64,000 bases of DNA, taken from the NCBI RefSeq assembly GCF_024748695.1, contig NZ_CP087176.1, positions 179,501 through 243,500 on the forward strand, in the 5' to 3' direction. Under the pieces are notes generated by a model. It made no database searches. It had not been told where the DNA came from and was given only the letters and a program-made list of their open reading frames with translations. This DNA comes from Pseudomonas sp. B21-040 (lineage in GTDB: Bacteria; Pseudomonadota; Gammaproteobacteria; Pseudomonadales; Pseudomonadaceae). This document shows, piece by piece, positions 35,874 through 45,002 of this stretch (position 1 is its first letter; the number at the start of each line of letters is the position of its first letter). A program made the translations under genes and the position numbers.

Positions 35874-37063
35874 ATGGTCCCCCGCAGTGGCGGGTTTTCA
35901 TCGTTGAGGTAGTAGTTGCCCACCGCGTGGTACTTCCAGCGCACCGGGTCGTGCAAGGTGTGCACGCGCGCGTTGCGCCAGTGCCGATCCAGCCCATGCT
36001 CGATCAGGGTGGCCTGGCTGCCGGCCAGTTCGAACAACGTGCTGCCGGCGGCGAGGGAGATTTCAGTGCTGAGGGCCCGGGCTTCGGCAACGGCAATCGA
36101 TGCGGCGGCGACGGTCTCGGCGTTGGTGTCGGCTTGAGCTCTGTCGAGAAATTCGCCGGAGCGTTCCAGCAGGGCTTCAGCCGCATGCAAGCGAATGCTC
36201 AAGTGGCCGAAGCTTTTGAGGGTCAGTGGGTCCTCAGTGGCTTTTTCGTGGGTGGCGTCGATCCATGGCCGGGTTTTGGTCCGGACAAAATGCAGCGCAT
36301 CTTCATCCGCCGCGCGGGCAATACCGGTGTCGATGGCCGCGTGAAGAATCTGTGCCAACGGGCCGACGGTGGTCGGGCGCTCGAACGCGCTTTGAAACGG
36401 GATCACGTCTTCGGCCGCCACATGCACGTCTTCGAACACCACCGAGCCGCTGCCGGTGGTGCGTTGGCCAAAGCCGCTCCAATCGTCGATGACCGTCAGG
36501 CCTTGGCTATCGCGCGGGACGAACGCCAGTTGCTGCACGCCGTTTTCATCCACCACCGAAGTGGGAATGCGTTGCGCGTAAATGGCGCCGGTCGCGTAGA
36601 ACTTGCGACCGCTGATGCGATAACCGTCGCCGTCACGCTTGAGGCTGGTGATGCGCTCGTGCGCGGTTTTTGTGCCGAGCTCGGCGAGCGCATTGCCGAA
36701 GCGCTGGCCGGCCAATACCTCGGCGTACAAGCGTTTTTTCTGCGCATGGCTGCCGTTCACGCGCAGCACTTCGAGGGCATAAAAATGATTCTGCGGGATT
36801 TGCCCGAGCGAGCCGTCAGCCTGGGCAATCAACGCGATCACCTTGGCCAGCGTCACGTTGGAAACCCCGGCGCCGCCGTACTCCTTTGGCACGCTGATGC
36901 CCCACAGGCCCGAGCGGGAAAACACTTCCAGTTCCGGGTGCGGCAGTCGGCGTTCGCGGTCGCGCAGGGCACTGTCGCGTTTGAAGTCTTCGGCCAGATC
37001 GCTGGCGACGACCAGGGCTTGCTCGTCGCTGGTGATGACCGCGACGTGGTGAGAATAAGTCAT
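35870..37063 (-). CDS. sfnB: SfnB-family sulfur acquisition oxidoreductase (second copy)
   Basis: A 397-residue flavoprotein of the acyl-CoA dehydrogenase fold (DszC/SfnB group). Typical pieces: GLWGISVPKEYGGAGVSNVTLAKV, GSLGQIPQNHFYALEVLR, SGFGQRTTGSGSVVFEDVHV and the end NARVHTLHDPVRWKYHAVGNYYLN. Likely a two-component flavin monooxygenase attacking organosulfur compounds. The start at 37063 (MTYSHHVAV) has a GGAG site seven bases upstream. Symbol given for the family; the exact substrate is unknown. Confidence 0.85.
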   Translation of the reverse strand: MTYSHHVAVITSDEQALVVASDLAEDFKRDSALRDRERRLPHPELEVFSRSGLWGISVPKEYGGAGVSNVTLAKVIALIAQADGSLGQIPQNHFYALEVLRVNGSHAQKKRLYAEVLAGQRFGNALAELGTKTAHERITSLKRDGDGYRISGRKFYATGAIYAQRIPTSVVDENGVQQLAFVPRDSQGLTVIDDWSGFGQRTTGSGSVVFEDVHVAAEDVIPFQSAFERPTTVGPLAQILHAAIDTGIARAADEDALHFVRTKTRPWIDATHEKATEDPLTLKSFGHLSIRLHAAEALLERSGEFLDRAQADTNAETVAAASIAVAEARALSTEISLAAGSTLFELAGSQATLIEHGLDRHWRNARVHTLHDPVRWKYHAVGNYYLNDENPPLRGTI

Positions 37064-37103
37064 GTGTTTCTCCAGAGATCTGGTCAAAAAAGGGTGCTGG
37101 TCG

Positions 37104-38345
37104 TCAGATCCAGGAATGCCGCGCCGGCAAGGTGCCGTTGAGGTGATAGGTGCCGACGGCGTGATATTTCCAGCGCACGGGGTCGTGCAGCGTGTGCACG
37201 CGGGCGTTGCGCCAGTGGCGGTCGAGGTTGAATTCGGCGAGGGTGGCGCGGCTGCCGGCCAGTTCGAAAAGCTTTTCGCTGGCCAGCAGCGAGATCTCGG
37301 TGGTCAGCACTTTGGCTTCGGCCACGGCAATCGAAGCGCGGGCGGCAGACTCGGGGGTGAGGGGGGCGGCGTTGACCTGGTCAAGCACTTGCCCGGCCTT
37401 GCGCAGCAACGCTTCGGCGGCGTGCAGCTCGATTTTCAACTTGCCGATGTCCGCGATCACATACAGGTCATCGCTGGCCCGTTCGACCTTGGCGTCGATC
37501 CACGGACGGGCGCGGGTTTTCACGAAGTCGATGGCATCATCGATGGCGCCCCGGGCAATCCCGGCGTCGATGGCGGCTTGAATCAGTTGCGACACGGCGC
37601 CCTGAATATTCGGCTTATCGTTGATCTTCCAGTTATCCACCACCAGCTCGGCATCGACCCGCACGTTGTTGAGCAAAATAGTGCCGCTGGCAGTGGTGCG
37701 CTGACCGAAGCCCGACCAGTCATCAACGATGCGCAGCCCCGGGGTGCCGCGACGGACGAAGGCCAGCACTTGTTTGCCGTCATCGTTCAGCGCCTTGACT
37801 GCGACCCAGTGGGCGAACAGCGCGCCCGTGGAGTAAAACTTCTGGCCATTGAGGACAAAGCCGTCGCCGTCGGCGGTAATGCGCGCCTTGAGCTCCAGGG
37901 TGTTTTTAGTGCCGCGTTCAGGCCCTGCATTGCCGATGCGCCAGCCGTCGAGCACGCTTTTGAACAGCTGCTTTTTCTGCGCTTCAGTGGCGCTGCCGAG
38001 CACCAGGTTGAGAATGCCGAACTGGTTTTGCGGGATCTGTCCCAGTGCCGGGTCTGCTGCGGAAATGATCGCGAAGACTTCGGCCAGGGTGACGAACGAA
38101 ACCTGTGGGCCACCGTATTCACGCGGGATGGCAATGCTGCCCAATCCGCTGCGGGTGAACTGTTCGATTTCCGACCAGGGCAACTTGCGCTGCCGGTCAC
38201 GTTTGGCCGCGTGCAGACGGGCGACTTGCGCCAGCTCATGGGCGGCTTCGATGGCTTGAGCATCGTTGCGCAGGACCTGTGCGGGCAACAACAACGGGGC
38301 GATGTCCAGATCACTCTGAACGTGGGCTTCTGCCAGACTGGACAT
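37104..38345 (-). CDS. sfnB: SfnB-family sulfur acquisition oxidoreductase (first copy)
   Basis: A 413-residue paralogue of the gene that follows it; shared stretches include IPREYGGPQVSFVTLAEV, LGQIPQNQFG, DDWSGFGQRTTASGT and the same C-terminal NARVHTLHDPVRWKYHAVG. AAGGAG lies eight bases before the ATG. A 22-codon frame ends in TGATG across its start. It begins the apparent operon sfnB-sfnB-monooxygenase. Confidence 0.87.
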   Translation of the reverse strand: MSSLAEAHVQSDLDIAPLLLPAQVLRNDAQAIEAAHELAQVARLHAAKRDRQRKLPWSEIEQFTRSGLGSIAIPREYGGPQVSFVTLAEVFAIISAADPALGQIPQNQFGILNLVLGSATEAQKKQLFKSVLDGWRIGNAGPERGTKNTLELKARITADGDGFVLNGQKFYSTGALFAHWVAVKALNDDGKQVLAFVRRGTPGLRIVDDWSGFGQRTTASGTILLNNVRVDAELVVDNWKINDKPNIQGAVSQLIQAAIDAGIARGAIDDAIDFVKTRARPWIDAKVERASDDLYVIADIGKLKIELHAAEALLRKAGQVLDQVNAAPLTPESAARASIAVAEAKVLTTEISLLASEKLFELAGSRATLAEFNLDRHWRNARVHTLHDPVRWKYHAVGTYHLNGTLPARHSWI

Positions 38346-38413
38346 CAGTGCCGCTCCTTGGCTGCACGCAATGCCCTGGCGATCTGCACTGGGGTGATTG
38401 TGTTCCGGACCAT
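38345..38413 (-). CDS. Possible 22-residue leader peptide before sfnB
   Basis: The frame MVRNTITPVQIARALRAAKE then RH ends in TGA that shares TGATG with the sfnB start. Its ATG (38413) is preceded by GAGGTAGGT, a good Shine-Dalgarno. Translational coupling is therefore possible. Composition is basic; it lacks Cys or an internal Met run, so it is not an obvious attenuator peptide. Confidence 0.4.
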   Translation of the reverse strand: MVRNTITPVQIARALRAAKERH

Positions 38414-38770
38414 ACCTACCTCACATCTCATGGGATCGCCGCGTGGTGGCGACGAATAAAAACAAGAATGTCCGGTGGTCCGGTGCATATACCCTAAGCG
38501 TGTATAAAAAATTAATAAACTAACTTTTAGGAATATACATAGAAGGGGTGGCATACACCCATTTGATGAGTGTGCGCATACCCCTGTAGCAGCTGGCGAA
38601 GCTTGCGTCGGCCGGTCCGCGCTCGGGCGCAGCAGTCGTAAATCTGAGTCCGCGATCAACCAGAATGACCGCATTGTTTGATTTAACGACTGCTACGCCC
38701 GAGCGCGGACCGGCCGACGCAGGCTTCGCCAGCTGCTACAGGATCGAGATCGCCCAGTGCCACAGAGAGA
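38414..38770. other. 357-base gap with the sfn promoter region and a long palindrome
   Basis: An AT-rich part (38488-38560) upstream of the sulfur genes is the likely promoter region on the minus strand. CCGGACCA (38405-38412) and TGGTCCGG (38476-38483) are inverted to each other. The rest is the family C palindrome at 38583-38742. No gene of normal size is supported. Confidence 0.5.
38583..38742. repeat. Long modular palindrome, family C
   Basis: Arms of about 61 bases (38583-38643 and 38681-38742), inverted, differ at two bases and one single-base gap; spacer 37 bases. The ends (CTGTAGCAGCTGGCGAAGC and CGCAGCAGTCGT) match the element at 31655-31787, while the middle of each arm (CGGTCCGCGCTCGG) is unique to this copy yet complementary between the arms. 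Confidence 0.88.
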
Positions 38771-39535
38771 TCAGCGTTTTCGGGGTTCAGCGGCCATCAA
38801 CATGTCCTTGGGCGGCACCTTCAAATACGGATTTGCGCAGCCGATCTTCAGCCAGCGCGGTGGCGCCCAGCGTGAGTTATTGCCCACGTGGTCGAGGATG
38901 CAATACGTCACTTCCAGCCGCAGGTCTTCACCCGCTTCGAGAATGATCGCCGGCGGCACCCACACCTGAATCGGCTGGCCTACTTCGTCCGCCTTGAGCC
39001 GGGGCAGGTCCATGCGCACATCGCCCCAGCGCAGGGTGATTTCGTCGTCGATGGCCATGTTCAGGTAAGGCTCGATGGTCAACGGGACGCCGCGTTTGAT
39101 CTGATTCGGATTGACTCCTTGGCGGCGGATAGTCTCGGGGATGCCGACGGGTGCAAGGTTTTGGTTTTCGTCGCCGCCCTGGGCGGAGTGCGGGCCGCCA
39201 GGGCCATCCAGTTTGATCTGGACGCGGGTGGCCGGTGACAACGCCGGGTCTTGCCCGACCTGCATGACCTTGTAGTGGATGCGTGCGCAGCCGTTAGCGA
39301 TGAAACTTTGCGGCACTCGCAGGCTGATCACGTTGCCGCTGTCGTCGGCAGTCAGCACCCTGGAGGCGACGTAGCAGTTGTTCCAGAACAGTTCGATAAG
39401 GTCGCCTGCGTCCATGCGGGAGTAGGGTGCGATGTCGATCATGAGGTGAGCCGCCGAGATCATGTTGACGCCGGCCTTGTGCGATTGCGCCAGGGTTGGG
39501 GCCGCAAGTTCGGGTGTGTTCGAAGTGCTTGTCAT
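38771..39535 (-). CDS. Two-repeat beta-sandwich-like protein of unknown function
   Basis: A 254-residue protein with no signal peptide or membrane segment. Residues about 32-109 and 151-231 look like two copies of one unit: each starts I-x-PY-x-x-M-x-x-x-D-x-I-x-L-x-W, contains I-x-x-x-VP, and ends before a P-x-x-x-x-x-I strand. A glycine/asparagine-rich linker (112-130) joins them. The pattern suggests Ig-like beta domains, as in some Pseudomonas surface or insecticidal-type proteins, but no family is named with certainty. AAGGAG precedes the start. Confidence 0.7.
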   Translation of the reverse strand: MTSTSNTPELAAPTLAQSHKAGVNMISAAHLMIDIAPYSRMDAGDLIELFWNNCYVASRVLTADDSGNVISLRVPQSFIANGCARIHYKVMQVGQDPALSPATRVQIKLDGPGGPHSAQGGDENQNLAPVGIPETIRRQGVNPNQIKRGVPLTIEPYLNMAIDDEITLRWGDVRMDLPRLKADEVGQPIQVWVPPAIILEAGEDLRLEVTYCILDHVGNNSRWAPPRWLKIGCANPYLKVPPKDMLMAAEPRKR

Positions 39536-40015
39536 GGGGTTTCTCCTTGAAGCCTTGCAGCGAAGTTCCGTTTCTGAAAGATCAAAAGGCGTGCATTACC
39601 CAGCAACATAACGGCTCATTATTGGGCCGTTAAATAATGATTGAGTGCGAAAGTTGGCGCCTGTTGGTGACTAGATAAGAGTGCGCTTGAATAGGTGTCA
39701 ATAGAGCTGGCTAGTTAAGTGCTGGATAACTTGTTATTCAGAATAATCCTACGTGGTGAAGTTAATAAGCGTCAGCGCTTCGTCGAATATGACCACGGTT
39801 TAAAGGCGTGTGAGGGCGGGCAAAGGTCAAAAGTCGCAGCGTCGATATAAACGAACTCCAGGCGGGAAAGATCTGTTGCAGGACATATATATGTACCGCA
39901 CAAAGCGTTGGATGAATTATCTAAAGTATGAGCTGGAAAAGTAGCTTAGAAGGGGGTTGTCGCTGGGGTAGTTGTTACTTCCATCCATGGAAGTTAACAA
40001 GTAGTTAAGCGCGAC
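39536..40015. other. 480-base intergenic region
   Basis: AT-rich sequence between two minus-strand genes. It should hold the promoter of the two-repeat gene. A small palindrome ACTTCCATCCATGGAAGT lies at 39977-39994, 22 bases after the tcyN stop, without a T-run on either strand. A 17-codon frame at 39891 is too short to support. Nothing else was seen. Confidence 0.5.
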
Positions 40016-40771
40016 TCAGGAGTGGGCGTTGTTCAGAAACTTGCTGAGGAACTGTTTTGTCCGTTCTTCTTTCGGGTTGGCAAACAACGCTTTTGATTCG
40101 CCTTGCTCGACGATCACGCCCTTGTCGAAAAACACCACGCGATTGGCCACGTCCCGGGCAAAGCCCATTTCGTGAGTGACGATGACCATGGTGCGCTTCT
40201 CCTCGGCCAGGCCGCGGATGGTCGCCAACACTTCACCGACCAGTTCCGGATCGAGCGCCGAGGTCGGCTCATCGAACAGGATCACTTCCGGTTCCATCGC
40301 CAGCGCACGGGCAATCGCCACACGCTGTTGCTGACCCCCGGAAAGGCGTCGCGGGTAAGCATCTTCCTTGCCCGCCAGCCCCACCTTGGCCAAGAGCTTT
40401 TTGCCCAGGGCAATGGCTTCGGCCTGCGGGATCTTCTTGACGATGATCGGGCCTTCGATGACGTTTTCCAGCGCAGTGCGATGCGGGAACAGGTTGAAGT
40501 TCTGGAACACGAAACCCACGTGTTGACGCAAGCGTCGCACCAGGCCTTGCTGCTGGTTCAGTGGACGGCTGCCATCGATCTCGATATCACCGACCTTGAT
40601 CCGGCCGCTGCTCGGCTCTTCCAGAAAATTCAGGCAACGCAGGAACGTGGTTTTACCCGAGCCACTGGGCCCGATGATCGCCACGACCTCGCCTTCCTTC
40701 ACTTCCAGATCGATGCCATTGAGCACCACTTGACCCTTGAACTGCTTTGTCAGTTTTTCCACGACAATCAT
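40016..40771 (-). CDS. tcyN: Cystine-type ABC transporter ATPase
   Basis: A 251-residue ATPase of the polar amino-acid group: [52 protein letters not shown]. It ends the tcyJ-tcyL-tcyN order. The assignment to cystine uptake follows from the dcyD gene upstream and the FliY-like binding protein, the set found together in enterobacteria. Confidence 0.88.
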   Translation of the reverse strand: MIVVEKLTKQFKGQVVLNGIDLEVKEGEVVAIIGPSGSGKTTFLRCLNFLEEPSSGRIKVGDIEIDGSRPLNQQQGLVRRLRQHVGFVFQNFNLFPHRTALENVIEGPIIVKKIPQAEAIALGKKLLAKVGLAGKEDAYPRRLSGGQQQRVAIARALAMEPEVILFDEPTSALDPELVGEVLATIRGLAEEKRTMVIVTHEMGFARDVANRVVFFDKGVIVEQGESKALFANPKEERTKQFLSKFLNNAHS

Positions 40772-40775
40772 TGGG

Positions 40776-41441
40776 TCAGGACTCCTGGTCGTGCCGATTG
40801 ACCCGTGCTTCCAACTGGTTTTGGAGGTGCGACAGCACCGTGGCCAGAACCCAGTAGATCAGCGCGGCGGCAAGATACATGGTGAAAATTTCAAAGGTGC
40901 GGGCGGTAATCAGCTGCGCCTGACGGAACAGTTCCGGCACCTGGATGGTAGCGGCCAGCGCCGTGTCCTTGACCAGCGAAATGAAGCTGTTGCCCAACGG
41001 CGGCAAGGCCGTGCGCATCGCCTGCGGCAGGATGGCCCGGCGCAGGGTTTGCGCACGGGTCATGCCGATACTCGCGGCGGCTTCCCATTGGCCGCGCTCG
41101 ATGGAGCTGATCGCGGCACGCAGGATTTCGCAGGCATAGGCGGCCATGTTCAGCGAGAAGCCGATCAGGGCCGCTGGCAGCGGATCAAGTTCGATGCCCA
41201 ATTGCGGCAAGCCGTAATAGATCACGAACAGTTGCACCAGCAACGGCGTGCCGCGAAAGAACGACACGTAGATGCGGGCAATCCAGCTCACCAGCTTGAA
41301 GCGCGACAGGCGCATCAGTGCCAGGCCGAAACCCATCAGCAGGCCGAAAAACATTCCGCCCAGGCTGAGGATCACTGTGTAGTACGCGCCCTTGAGTAGA
41401 AAGGGCACGGAATCCAGTGCGAGTTGGAAAGCTTCTTCCAT
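40776..41441 (-). CDS. tcyL: Cystine-type ABC transporter permease
   Basis: A 221-residue YecS-like permease: [21 protein letters not shown] and [21 protein letters not shown]. The start shares one base with the binding-protein stop (TAATG), so the genes are coupled. Four bases lie between it and tcyN. Confidence 0.9.
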   Translation of the reverse strand: MEEAFQLALDSVPFLLKGAYYTVILSLGGMFFGLLMGFGLALMRLSRFKLVSWIARIYVSFFRGTPLLVQLFVIYYGLPQLGIELDPLPAALIGFSLNMAAYACEILRAAISSIERGQWEAAASIGMTRAQTLRRAILPQAMRTALPPLGNSFISLVKDTALAATIQVPELFRQAQLITARTFEIFTMYLAAALIYWVLATVLSHLQNQLEARVNRHDQES

Positions 41442-42241
41442 TATTGAGTGACGTCAGCGTTGAAGTATTTTTCCGAGAGCTTTTTCAGGGTGCCGTCGGC
41501 GCGCAGTTTGTCGATGGCCTTGTTCACAGCGGCCAGCAACTCAGGTTCGCCTTTGCGCAGGGCGATGCCGGCTTCCTGGCGAGAGAACGCGTCGCCGGCG
41601 GCGGAGGTGTCCTTGGCTTTCTTGGCGTACTCCAGAGCGGCCAGACGGTCGATCAGAATGACGTCGATGCGCCCGACACGCAGGTCCTGGAACTTGGTTG
41701 GGTCATCTTCGTAGGTGCGGATGTCAGCCTTTGGCACATTGGTTTTCACCCACTCTTCGTAGTTGGTGCCCAGGCCAACGCCGACTTTCTTGCCAGCCAG
41801 GTCAGCGGCGGACTTGATGTTCAGCTCGGCGGCCTTCTTCGTCAGCACCAGCGCCTGAATCCCGGAAACGGTGTACGGCTCGGAGAAGTCGTACTTCTTC
41901 TTGCGCTCTTCAGAGATGGTCACCTGGTTGATGACGGCGTCCAGACGCTTGGATTCCAGCGCCGCGAGGATGCCGTCCCATTTGGTGGGTTGCAGCTTGA
42001 CCTTCACGCCCAGCTCTTTGGCCAGGGCTTCGGAGAATTCGACTTCGAAGCCGGACAGTTTGCCGTCGGCGTCGACGAAGCTGAACGGTGGGTAAGTGCC
42101 TTCCAGGCCGACGTTGATAACGCCAGCGTCTTTGATTTTTTGCAGTTGCTCACCGGCAACTGCTTGCCCCAGCAGACCAGCGCTCAGCGCCAGGCCCAGT
42201 GAACCTACCAGCAGGTTACGACGTAGTGCGGAAAAATTCAT
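41441..42241 (-). CDS. tcyJ: Periplasmic cystine-binding protein (FliY-like)
   Basis: A 266-residue SBP_bac_3 protein. Signal peptide with a hydrophobic run LLVGSLGLALSAGLLG and cleavage at AVAGE. GLEGTYPPFSFVDADGKLSG, KWDGILAALESKRLDAVINQV and TISEERKKKYDFSEPY are close to enterobacterial FliY/TcyJ. It is the first gene of the transport operon; the promoter region upstream carries the ATTCTTAAAT motif. Confidence 0.9.
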   Translation of the reverse strand: MNFSALRRNLLVGSLGLALSAGLLGQAVAGEQLQKIKDAGVINVGLEGTYPPFSFVDADGKLSGFEVEFSEALAKELGVKVKLQPTKWDGILAALESKRLDAVINQVTISEERKKKYDFSEPYTVSGIQALVLTKKAAELNIKSAADLAGKKVGVGLGTNYEEWVKTNVPKADIRTYEDDPTKFQDLRVGRIDVILIDRLAALEYAKKAKDTSAAGDAFSRQEAGIALRKGEPELLAAVNKAIDKLRADGTLKKLSEKYFNADVTQ

Positions 42242-42556
42242 GACAAGCCCCTGTGTTTTCTTATGGAAGACGCATTAGGAAAGTTGGCAAATTCGGGAAT
42301 TGAACGACTGCAATATCCTGCCCTAAAGCAGCATATGCGTCTTGCTACAAATTCGCCTGCGGCGTGACTATATGATGACGCCTATAGAATTTAAAATACT
42401 CAATGCTGTATTTTATATTCTTAAATTGCATATAAGATTGGATCGTTCCCACGCTCCACGTGGGAACGCCTCAAGGGACGCTCCGCGTCCAGTGACGCAG
42501 AGCGTCACGGGCTGCACTCCCACGCAGGGCGAGGGAGCGATCAGTCAGCGTCTCGG
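42242..42556. other. 315-base gap between tcyJ and dcyD
   Basis: The tcyJ-proximal 200 bases are AT-rich and carry TTTAAAATACTCAATG and ATTCTTAAAT (42417-42426), the latter shared with the oscA upstream region. The dcyD-proximal part is a family A repeat. No gene seen. Confidence 0.5.
42441..42542. repeat. Long REP-type palindrome, family A
   Basis: GATCGTTCCCACGCTCCACG at the left and a slightly decayed CGAGGGAGCGATC at the right, with the inner GGGACGCTCCGCGTC / GACGCAGAGCGTC palindrome. Confidence 0.88.
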
Positions 42557-43549
42557 TTAGAGAAAATCCTTGTAGGCAAACAACGCCGGAGCCCCACCGG
42601 TGTGCAAAAAGATAATCGGTCCTTCATCGAATCGCTGGCGACCGATGCCGTCCAGCAACCCGGCCATGGCCTTACCGGTATACACCGGGTCGAGCAGCAA
42701 ACCTTCCTGACTGGCCAGTAGCTTCACCGCTGCCAGTGTCCCGGCATTCGGCTCGCCATAGCGCGGTGCGAAATACTCGTCCCACAACTCGACCTTGAAG
42801 CTCGCCGGCAACTTCACGCCCAACAACTCGGCGGTACGCTCGGCCAGGCCCTGCACCTTCGGGCGCTGGTCTTCATCGCTACGGGAAACCGTGACACCAA
42901 TCACTGGCAAATCCGGCAGTGCTTCACTCAGCGCCAACGCCAAACCGCTGTGGGTGCCGGCGCTGCCGGAGGCCAGGACCACGGCAGCAAATTGTAGCCC
43001 GGTGTCCTTGATCTGTTCGGCCAGTTCCAGGCCGGCCCGCACGTAACCCAATGCGCCCAGCGCATTCGAGCCGCCTATCGGCACCAGATAAGGATTTTTG
43101 CCGTTATTGCGCAGTCGTGTGGCCAATGCCTCCAATTGCTCATCGGCGTTGTCGAGGTTTTCGACCAACTCGACCTTGGCATCGAACAGGTCCAGCAACA
43201 GACGATTGCCGTTACCGATGTAGTTGGCGTCGTCGGTGCCCAGCGGGTTTTCCAGCAGCGCAACGCAACCCAGGCCCAGTTTGGCGGCAATGGCGGCGGT
43301 CTGGCGCACATGGTTGGATTGCAGCGCCCCCGCGGTGATGAGCGTGTCGGCGCCTTGTGCCAGGGCATCGGCGGCGAGGTATTCGAGCTTGCGCAGCTTG
43401 TTGCCGCCCATGGCCAGTGGCGTCAGGTCATCGCGTTTGACGTACACATCGCGGCCCAGCCAGGTCGACAAGCGTTCAAGTTTTTCCAGGGCAGTGGGGT
43501 GGCCGAGTAAATCGAGACGGTTAAAGCGAGCGAGCTGTTGTTTGATCAT
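42557..43549 (-). CDS. dcyD: D-cysteine desulfhydrase
   Basis: A 330-residue PLP enzyme of the ACC deaminase/D-cysteine desulfhydrase family. The PLP lysine is in [11 protein letters not shown] (Lys51); [15 protein letters not shown] and [13 protein letters not shown] are cofactor-binding stretches. It converts D-cysteine to pyruvate, ammonia and sulfide. The ACC deaminase alternative is less likely given the transporter genes beside it. The start at 43549 ([14 protein letters not shown]) is the conserved N-terminus; the Shine-Dalgarno is weak. Confidence 0.87.
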   Translation of the reverse strand: MIKQQLARFNRLDLLGHPTALEKLERLSTWLGRDVYVKRDDLTPLAMGGNKLRKLEYLAADALAQGADTLITAGALQSNHVRQTAAIAAKLGLGCVALLENPLGTDDANYIGNGNRLLLDLFDAKVELVENLDNADEQLEALATRLRNNGKNPYLVPIGGSNALGALGYVRAGLELAEQIKDTGLQFAAVVLASGSAGTHSGLALALSEALPDLPVIGVTVSRSDEDQRPKVQGLAERTAELLGVKLPASFKVELWDEYFAPRYGEPNAGTLAAVKLLASQEGLLLDPVYTGKAMAGLLDGIGRQRFDEGPIIFLHTGGAPALFAYKDFL

Positions 43550-43741
43550 GGGTCCGTACTGGCGCAGAAAGATTGTCAGGACTATAGGCACGCCCATTTG
43601 CCTGGGCAACCGCCAATCGCTTATAGCCAAAGATTCTGAGCTCTGCACAATTGGTTCTTAATTCGACCTCAAGACCTTGCCGTAAAGTAATCGCCGTTAA
43701 TGCGGCCAGACTGTCCGGCCGCCTGTGAGGAGTTTTTTACC

Positions 43742-44668
43742 GTGAGCGAGCGTTCCAGTCATTGGCAACTGCAGACCATCGTCAGCCAACTGCGCGCGGC
43801 GCGTGATCAGTGGCGCGCACAAAATGGCCGCGCCAGCACAGAGCAGGGCGGTCGCGAATTGCCTTCGCGGGCGGCCATGGCGGACATTCTTGAAGCGCTG
43901 TGCGGGGCGTTGTTCCCGATGCGGTTGGGGCCGGTGGATTTGCGCGAAGAGAGTGAAGACTTCTACGTTGGCCACACCCTTGATGTGGCGTTGAATGCGC
44001 TGCTGGCTCAGGCTCGACTCGAATTGCGCTATGCCGCCCGCCACAGTCAGCAGGCCGACTCTGACATCGAAGCCAAGACCATTCAGATCATTCAGGACTT
44101 CGCGCTCGCCTTGCCGGGGCTGCGCAGTTTGCTGGATACCGATGTGCTGGCGGCCTATCACGGCGACCCGGCGGCGCGCAGTGTCGATGAAGTGTTGCTG
44201 TGCTATCCGGGCATTCTGGCGGTGATTCACCATCGCCTGGCCCACCATTTGTATCGCGCCGGTTTGCCGTTGCTGGCGCGGATCAGCTCGGAAATCGCCC
44301 ACTCGGCCACCGGTATCGACATTCACCCTGGGGCGCAGATCGGTCGCAGCTTCTTTATCGATCACGGGACCGGCGTGGTGATCGGCGAAACCGCGATTAT
44401 TGGTGAGCGCGTGCGGATTTATCAGGCGGTCACCCTGGGCGCCAAGCGCTTCCCGTCCGATGAGGACGGTCAATTGCAGAAGGGCCATCCGCGGCACCCG
44501 ATTGTTGAAGATGACGTGGTCATCTATGCCGGGGCGACGATTCTGGGGCGGATCACGATTGGCAAAGGCTCGACAATCGGTGGCAACGTCTGGCTGACCC
44601 GCAGCGTGCCGGCGGGCTGCAACCTGACACAGGCCAATCTTCAACACGATGACGGGACGCAGAAATAA
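43742..44668 (+). CDS. epsC: Serine O-acetyltransferase
   Basis: A 308-residue enzyme starting at GTG (43742) nine bases after GAGGAG. An N-terminal helical domain is followed by left-handed beta-helix hexapeptides: TGIDIHPGAQIGRSFFIDHG, TGVVIGETAIIGERVRIYQA, then AGATILGRITIGKGSTIGGN. It makes O-acetylserine, the carbon skeleton for cysteine and the inducer precursor for CysB. This is the long EpsC-type form (about 300 residues). It is divergent from dcyD. Confidence 0.92.
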   Translation: MSERSSHWQLQTIVSQLRAARDQWRAQNGRASTEQGGRELPSRAAMADILEALCGALFPMRLGPVDLREESEDFYVGHTLDVALNALLAQARLELRYAARHSQQADSDIEAKTIQIIQDFALALPGLRSLLDTDVLAAYHGDPAARSVDEVLLCYPGILAVIHHRLAHHLYRAGLPLLARISSEIAHSATGIDIHPGAQIGRSFFIDHGTGVVIGETAIIGERVRIYQAVTLGAKRFPSDEDGQLQKGHPRHPIVEDDVVIYAGATILGRITIGKGSTIGGNVWLTRSVPAGCNLTQANLQHDDGTQK

Positions 44669-44678
44669 ACCTACAGCG

Positions 44679-44791
44679 GATCGTTCCCACGCTCTGCGTG
44701 GGAATGCCTCAAGGGACGCTCCGCGTTCCAGTTCGTAAAAGTGACGCGGAGCGTCACGGGATGCATTCCCACGCAGAGCGTGGGAACGATC
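44679..44791. repeat. Long REP-type palindrome, family A (longest copy)
   Basis: 113 bases from GATCGTTCCCACGCTCTGCG to GAGCGTGGGAACGATC, with an inner GGGACGCTCCGCGTTCC / GTGACGCGGAGCGTC module. Confidence 0.9.
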
Positions 44792-44881
44792 ATCCTCAAA
44801 AACCCTCCTCTTACCCCTCCTTGAGCTAGCGTACGAACAGTACCGCCGAGCCTTGCGATTAGTCCTTAGCAGCCTATCCAT

Positions 44882-44911
44882 GTTTAACTTGAACGTTCAT
44901 TCAAGTTAAAC
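44882..44911. promoter_or_regulatory. Perfect 12-bp inverted repeat, BetI-like operator
   Basis: GTTTAACTTGAA (44882-44893) and TTCAAGTTAAAC (44900-44911) are exactly complementary around CGTTCA. TTGAACGTTCA resembles sites of BetI, the choline-sensing TetR repressor. It lies 91 bases before the BCCT start. No betI gene is in the window, so control would be in trans. Confidence 0.6.
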
Positions 44912-45002
44912 CGGTAGCTCGCTGCCCGCTCACAACAGGAGGCTTGCCTTTGCTGAGTCCGATTTCTACAGCCATGTTCAATCCCTTCGCGGTGCACGTT
45001 TC

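Larger units (their letters stand above)
44669..45002. other. 334-base gap with a family A repeat and an operator
   Basis: The first half is the repeat at 44679-44791. The second half is the control region of the BCCT gene with a large palindrome at 44882-44911. A short ATG frame near 44975 is not supported. Confidence 0.5.

Noticed and set aside
39891..39944. A 17-codon frame with AGGA upstream in the 480-base gap
   Set aside because: Too short and without any other support; such frames occur by chance.
39977..39994. Palindrome after tcyN as a terminator
   Set aside because: There is no T-run on either strand, and the stem has only eight pairs.
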